The notes beneath the pieces were generated by a model that ran no database searches, had not been told where the DNA came from, and saw nothing but the letters and a program-made list of their open reading frames with translations. A DNA stretch of 9,707 bases, from the NCBI GenBank assembly GCA_002507425.1, contig DAZU01000038.1, forward strand, positions 1-9,707, given 5' to 3'. Source of the stretch: Euryarchaeota archaeon UBA53 (lineage in GTDB: Archaea; Thermoplasmatota; Poseidoniia; Poseidoniales; Poseidoniaceae). The position numbers and the translations under genes are program-made. Shown piece by piece: positions 7,074-9,707 of this stretch; position 1 is the first letter of the stretch, and every line of letters starts with the position of its first letter.

Positions 7074-7137
7074 GTTTCCGCCTGCCGCCGGATAATTCAA
7101 GGCTAATGCCTTCGACCGTCAGGCTGGCGAATCGCTT
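7074..7137 (+). promoter_or_regulatory. Leader of the second secreted-protein gene with small hairpin
   Basis: This short stretch lies between the strong hairpin and the ATG at 7138. It starts with a locally GC-rich patch (7076-7092) containing CCGCC twice. A small perfect hairpin follows, AAGGC-TAAT-GCCTT (7099-7112). No clear TATA box and no strong Shine-Dalgarno are visible; AGG at 7121-7123 is the only weak match. The second gene may therefore be read through from the first. Confidence 0.3.
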
Positions 7138-9707
7138 ATGGGGCAGAAGATATCTTCTAGAGCTGCATTGATAACCATGGTTATGCTTTTGTTGCTAACA
7201 CCTCTCAGTCCTTTTTCTGATATGTTTGTAGGGGAGGCAAAAGCGAACACTCCTACACGCCACATCTACTCATTTTCCGATGGAAGTGTTGAGAATATTG
7301 CGCTGTATCAGGGAGGAGCAGATAGAACGACCAAAGTTTCATTGCCAAAAGGGGCTGAAGTATTAGATGTTGAAGTAACTCTTTCTGGCGCATCATCTAC
7401 TGGTTGGTCTCAGGTTACAACAGATAGCTATGATGAATGGATGACAGGGTCATCATCCCAAACCGACTCCAGGAGTGAAGAACTTACACTTGGTTTTGCT
7501 CAATCAGAAAATCTAAGTTATTTGCATTCAACAGATTCCGTTGTGCATGATGATAGCACAGCGTGGTTAGACAATGGTAGTTTTGCTATTAGACAACCGC
7601 ATACCACTAATTCAACAGAATCCAGATTCAGTAACCAAGTTAGAATGACCAGTCAAAATTTCTTAACATTAGGTCAAGGTGCGATTATGAGAAATCATGA
7701 TTGGTTATTCATGTCAACCTTTTCCGGGACTTCATTTGATAAGGTTGTAAACAGAATGTATCCCAACAATGTTTCAAAGGACATTACGGTTGATCTTGTC
7801 AGAGAAAACGGCTGTATTTTGCCTTCTGACCCTAGCTATTCATACTACAAGGCTTACGGTTTCAAAGATTGGACATTAACTGATGATGAGATGCTATACG
7901 GGATATTCTCCACCTACAAATACGCATATTCTCAGTCAACCCCAACTCAAAATTTACGAATCTTGGCAATAGATGTTTCAGATGATTGGGTCTGGAAATG
8001 TGTTGATTCTTATGATATTTCACCGCAGTATGGTGAATATAACGGTATATCATATGACCGAGATACACAAAAAATATGGGTTGTTCACGGCCAGCAAAGG
8101 AGAATTGTTCCATATGAATTCAATGAAAACGGTCAGTTCACTAGGGGGCAAGACATGTATTCGTTCAGCTCCGGCTCGACCTCAGCAACAGAATGCGGTA
8201 AGTCTACCAGCTCCGTACATGGTTTGACTGTACACTCAGGATTTTTCTACATGCGATGCATGAAGGGATCATACTATCAGAACATAGACCAACTTAGTGC
8301 ATGGGGAATATCTGGGACATCTTCCTCGTTAGTGCCACAAGTTGGAACTAGAGATATTTCAGTCCGCGGGTATGGCCTTTTCTATGACGGGGAGCGTCTA
8401 CTTTCGGTTGATACAGGATATAGCACTTGGAGTTCGAGCACTTTGTATTATCGAGAATTTGGTATGGGTATTACATTCCCTACGAATCCAGCACCGGGGA
8501 CTACCACTTGGATAGGAGAAACAATTACCACCTCTAGCGATGTCCTTTCAGTGAATGTCGAAAACCACTGGTCAGCACCTACCCAAGGAGATAGAGTAGA
8601 CTACTGGGTTAGTGCCGATAACGGGACACATTGGGAGAGTGTTGAGAAAAATCAAACTATTCATTTCTCACACCCTGGAAAGGAATTGGTATGGAAAATG
8701 CAGTTGATAGGATCATCCGCTGTTTCATGGTGGATGACAATTGAATATTCAACCGCATATGAAAATAGTGGGCAGTGGACTAGTGATACCATATCAACCG
8801 GTACAAACGTTGGCAAAGTCAGGGCGGTTTGGATAGATGACACTCCTGCCTCGGGAACAGTTACAGTGATGGTTTCCAACGACAATGGCACTACATGGGA
8901 AGGTGCAGAAAACAACCAAGAGGTTTCATTCTCTACTCAGGGTGGCGGAAATGAATTATTGTACGCAATTTTGCTCGATACGACAGACTCTTCTGAATCT
9001 CCTAAAATTGACCTATTCACCCTTTGGTATGAGGAAGGTTATCCGGATGGGCCACAGCTTGACGTTGGTGATGATGGGGATTGGGACTGGCAATCAATTC
9101 TATTCTTAAACGAGAGTTCAGTAATAGCATCAGACGAATCAACGGTTGGTTCAGTAGTGTCTTCAACACCTACTCTTGTAGATGCATTCAATCAACATAT
9201 TCCAAGCAACGGTGTAGGAGAGGTCGAAATTCCAATTGCTGTAAAAGCAAATACTCCTGGGAGAGTAAAATTGACTAACCTAGATATTGAATATCGTCTT
9301 AAAACAAGAGTGGTCGACGCTAGTTTAGAAGGCGGCATGGTGTCTCCAGATGGCATATATAGGAACTTGATTGTCAGAATGGCTAATGGTGATCTTGTTG
9401 ATAAAGTTACAGAGGCTACTATTGGGCTGAATAATTCACACGGTGGCGATCCGGCATTTAGGTGGCTGAGAGGAGATTCATGTAGCGTTGTTGATGATTC
9501 AAATGGAATAATTGAGTTCGATGTGACAAACTGTACATCTACACTCGATATTGACGAGATATTAACAATTAAGATGCCAATTAGGGTTAATTGGACATGG
9601 GATGATGAGAGGCAAATGGAAGCTATTGTTTCTGTTAGCGATGATCTTGGCCCCCAAATAAATTCTTGGACAACAGACACTTTATCACTAAATGTTGAAA
9701 ATGATAT
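7138..9707 (+). CDS. Large secreted surface protein with propeller-like region and tandem beta modules (3' end beyond window)
   Basis: The frame is open for 856 codons from ATG 7138 to the right edge without a stop. The N-terminus is a signal peptide: MGQKISSR, a hydrophobic core at about 9-20, and a likely cut after A36 (EAKA/N). Residues about 40-180 are beta-sandwich-like, with LPKGAEVLDVEVTLSG at 69-84. Residues about 185-455 contain repeated strand pairs such as NGISYDRDTQKIWVVHG (302), HGLTVHSGFFYMRCM (341) and GYGLFYDGERLLSVDTG (391), suggesting a propeller. Two homologous modules follow at about 456-634, carrying VSADNGTHWE and VSNDNGTTWE. Next come a short acidic motif LDVGDDGDWDW (641-651) and more beta-rich sequence. 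N-x-S/T sequons are frequent. Upstream frame is closed by a TAA at 7093-7095. ATG 7138 is preferred because it supplies the K4/R8 positive region before the hydrophobic core; ATG 7177 would remove it. No catalytic motif is recognised. A role as surface adhesin or binding protein paired with the upstream giant protein is inference. Confidence 0.85.
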   Translation, partial: MGQKISSRAALITMVMLLLLTPLSPFSDMFVGEAKANTPTRHIYSFSDGSVENIALYQGGADRTTKVSLPKGAEVLDVEVTLSGASSTGWSQVTTDSYDEWMTGSSSQTDSRSEELTLGFAQSENLSYLHSTDSVVHDDSTAWLDNGSFAIRQPHTTNSTESRFSNQVRMTSQNFLTLGQGAIMRNHDWLFMSTFSGTSFDKVVNRMYPNNVSKDITVDLVRENGCILPSDPSYSYYKAYGFKDWTLTDDEMLYGIFSTYKYAYSQSTPTQNLRILAIDVSDDWVWKCVDSYDISPQYGEYNGISYDRDTQKIWVVHGQQRRIVPYEFNENGQFTRGQDMYSFSSGSTSATECGKSTSSVHGLTVHSGFFYMRCMKGSYYQNIDQLSAWGISGTSSSLVPQVGTRDISVRGYGLFYDGERLLSVDTGYSTWSSSTLYYREFGMGITFPTNPAPGTTTWIGETITTSSDVLSVNVENHWSAPTQGDRVDYWVSADNGTHWESVEKNQTIHFSHPGKELVWKMQLIGSSAVSWWMTIEYSTAYENSGQWTSDTISTGTNVGKVRAVWIDDTPASGTVTVMVSNDNGTTWEGAENNQEVSFSTQGGGNELLYAILLDTTDSSESPKIDLFTLWYEEGYPDGPQLDVGDDGDWDWQSILFLNESSVIASDESTVGSVVSSTPTLVDAFNQHIPSNGVGEVEIPIAVKANTPGRVKLTNLDIEYRLKTRVVDASLEGGMVSPDGIYRNLIVRMANGDLVDKVTEATIGLNNSHGGDPAFRWLRGDSCSVVDDSNGIIEFDVTNCTSTLDIDEILTIKMPIRVNWTWDDERQMEAIVSVSDDLGPQINSWTTDTLSLNVEND
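7145..7158. other. Perfect 14-bp palindrome at the start of the second large gene
   Basis: AGAAGATATCTTCT is a perfect inverted repeat without a spacer, starting four bases after the ATG at 7138-7140. It encodes part of residues K4 to S7. Having no loop, it is more likely to be a DNA-level site, such as one for a dimeric regulator, than an RNA hairpin, but it may be chance. Confidence 0.3.
8503..9039 (+). repeat. Two tandem modules of about 89 residues (residues 456-634 of the second protein)
   Basis: Copy 1 starts near TTWIGETITTSSDV (456) and copy 2 near GQWTSDTISTGTNV (545). The first Trp is at 458 and 547, and the Trp after the DNGT loop at 499 and 587, giving spacings of 89 and 88. Both share VS-[AN]-DNGT-x-WE, then N-Q and a strand ending in an aromatic-rich W/Y-E or E-Y motif (copy 1 TIEYST, copy 2 LWYEEG). 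The DNA copies have clearly diverged, so the duplication is old. The pattern looks like a beta-sandwich module common in exoproteins. Confidence 0.65.

Noticed and set aside
6935..7171. Plus-strand open frame of 78 codons bridging the two giant genes
   Set aside because: It overlaps the end of the first gene and the start of the second in another frame and runs through the hairpin. No signal or domain is visible, and codon choice does not fit.
7862..8227. Overlapping open frames of 83 and 84 codons on both strands
   Set aside because: Both lie inside the continuous second large frame, which has a signal peptide and repeat structure.
9192..9680. Minus-strand open frame of 162 codons near the right edge
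   Set aside because: It is the longest minus-strand shadow there, but the plus strand carries the clearly continuous secreted protein. The minus product is Ser/Thr/Ile-rich without a recognisable domain.

Overview
The window looks like part of a chromosome from a planktonic marine euryarchaeon, most likely of the Poseidoniia (Marine Group II/III) type. This is inferred from three things: an archaeal type IV pilin N-terminus with a class III signal (VSEVIG core), very large secreted proteins full of Asp-rich calcium-binding repeats, and an AT-leaning composition with archaeal-style intergenic DNA. The lineage is an inference; archaeal origin is better supported, mainly by the pilin. No tRNA, rRNA, CRISPR array, transposase or integrase is visible.

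Left part (1-1173), all on the minus strand: the 5' portion of a pilin-like gene runs off the left edge (1-296). Upstream of it lies a complete metallo-beta-lactamase-fold hydrolase of the WalJ/YycJ type (358-1173). The two are 61 bp apart and may be co-transcribed.

A 180-bp divergent intergenic region (1174-1353) contains a perfect 12-bp AT palindrome (1251-1262). This is the best candidate for a shared promoter core.

Right part (1354-9707), plus strand: two large secreted-protein genes in tandem. The first (1354-7038, 1894 aa) has a signal peptide, an N-terminal Asp-rich array, a probable seven-bladed propeller and a long second Asp-rich array with alternating module types and several canonical EF-hand loops. 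It has no visible C-terminal membrane anchor. After a strong hairpin (7046-7073) the second gene starts at 7138 and runs off the right edge, with at least 856 codons open. It encodes a signal peptide, a beta-sandwich-like N-terminus, a propeller-like region and two tandem modules of about 90 residues, with further beta-rich sequence after them.

Taken together this looks like a cell-surface locus. Two giant calcium-dependent or adhesion-type exoproteins sit beside a pilin subunit, with an unrelated-looking nuclease-type hydrolase between. That the surface proteins act together is inference from adjacency and shared secretion signals, not something the sequence proves.
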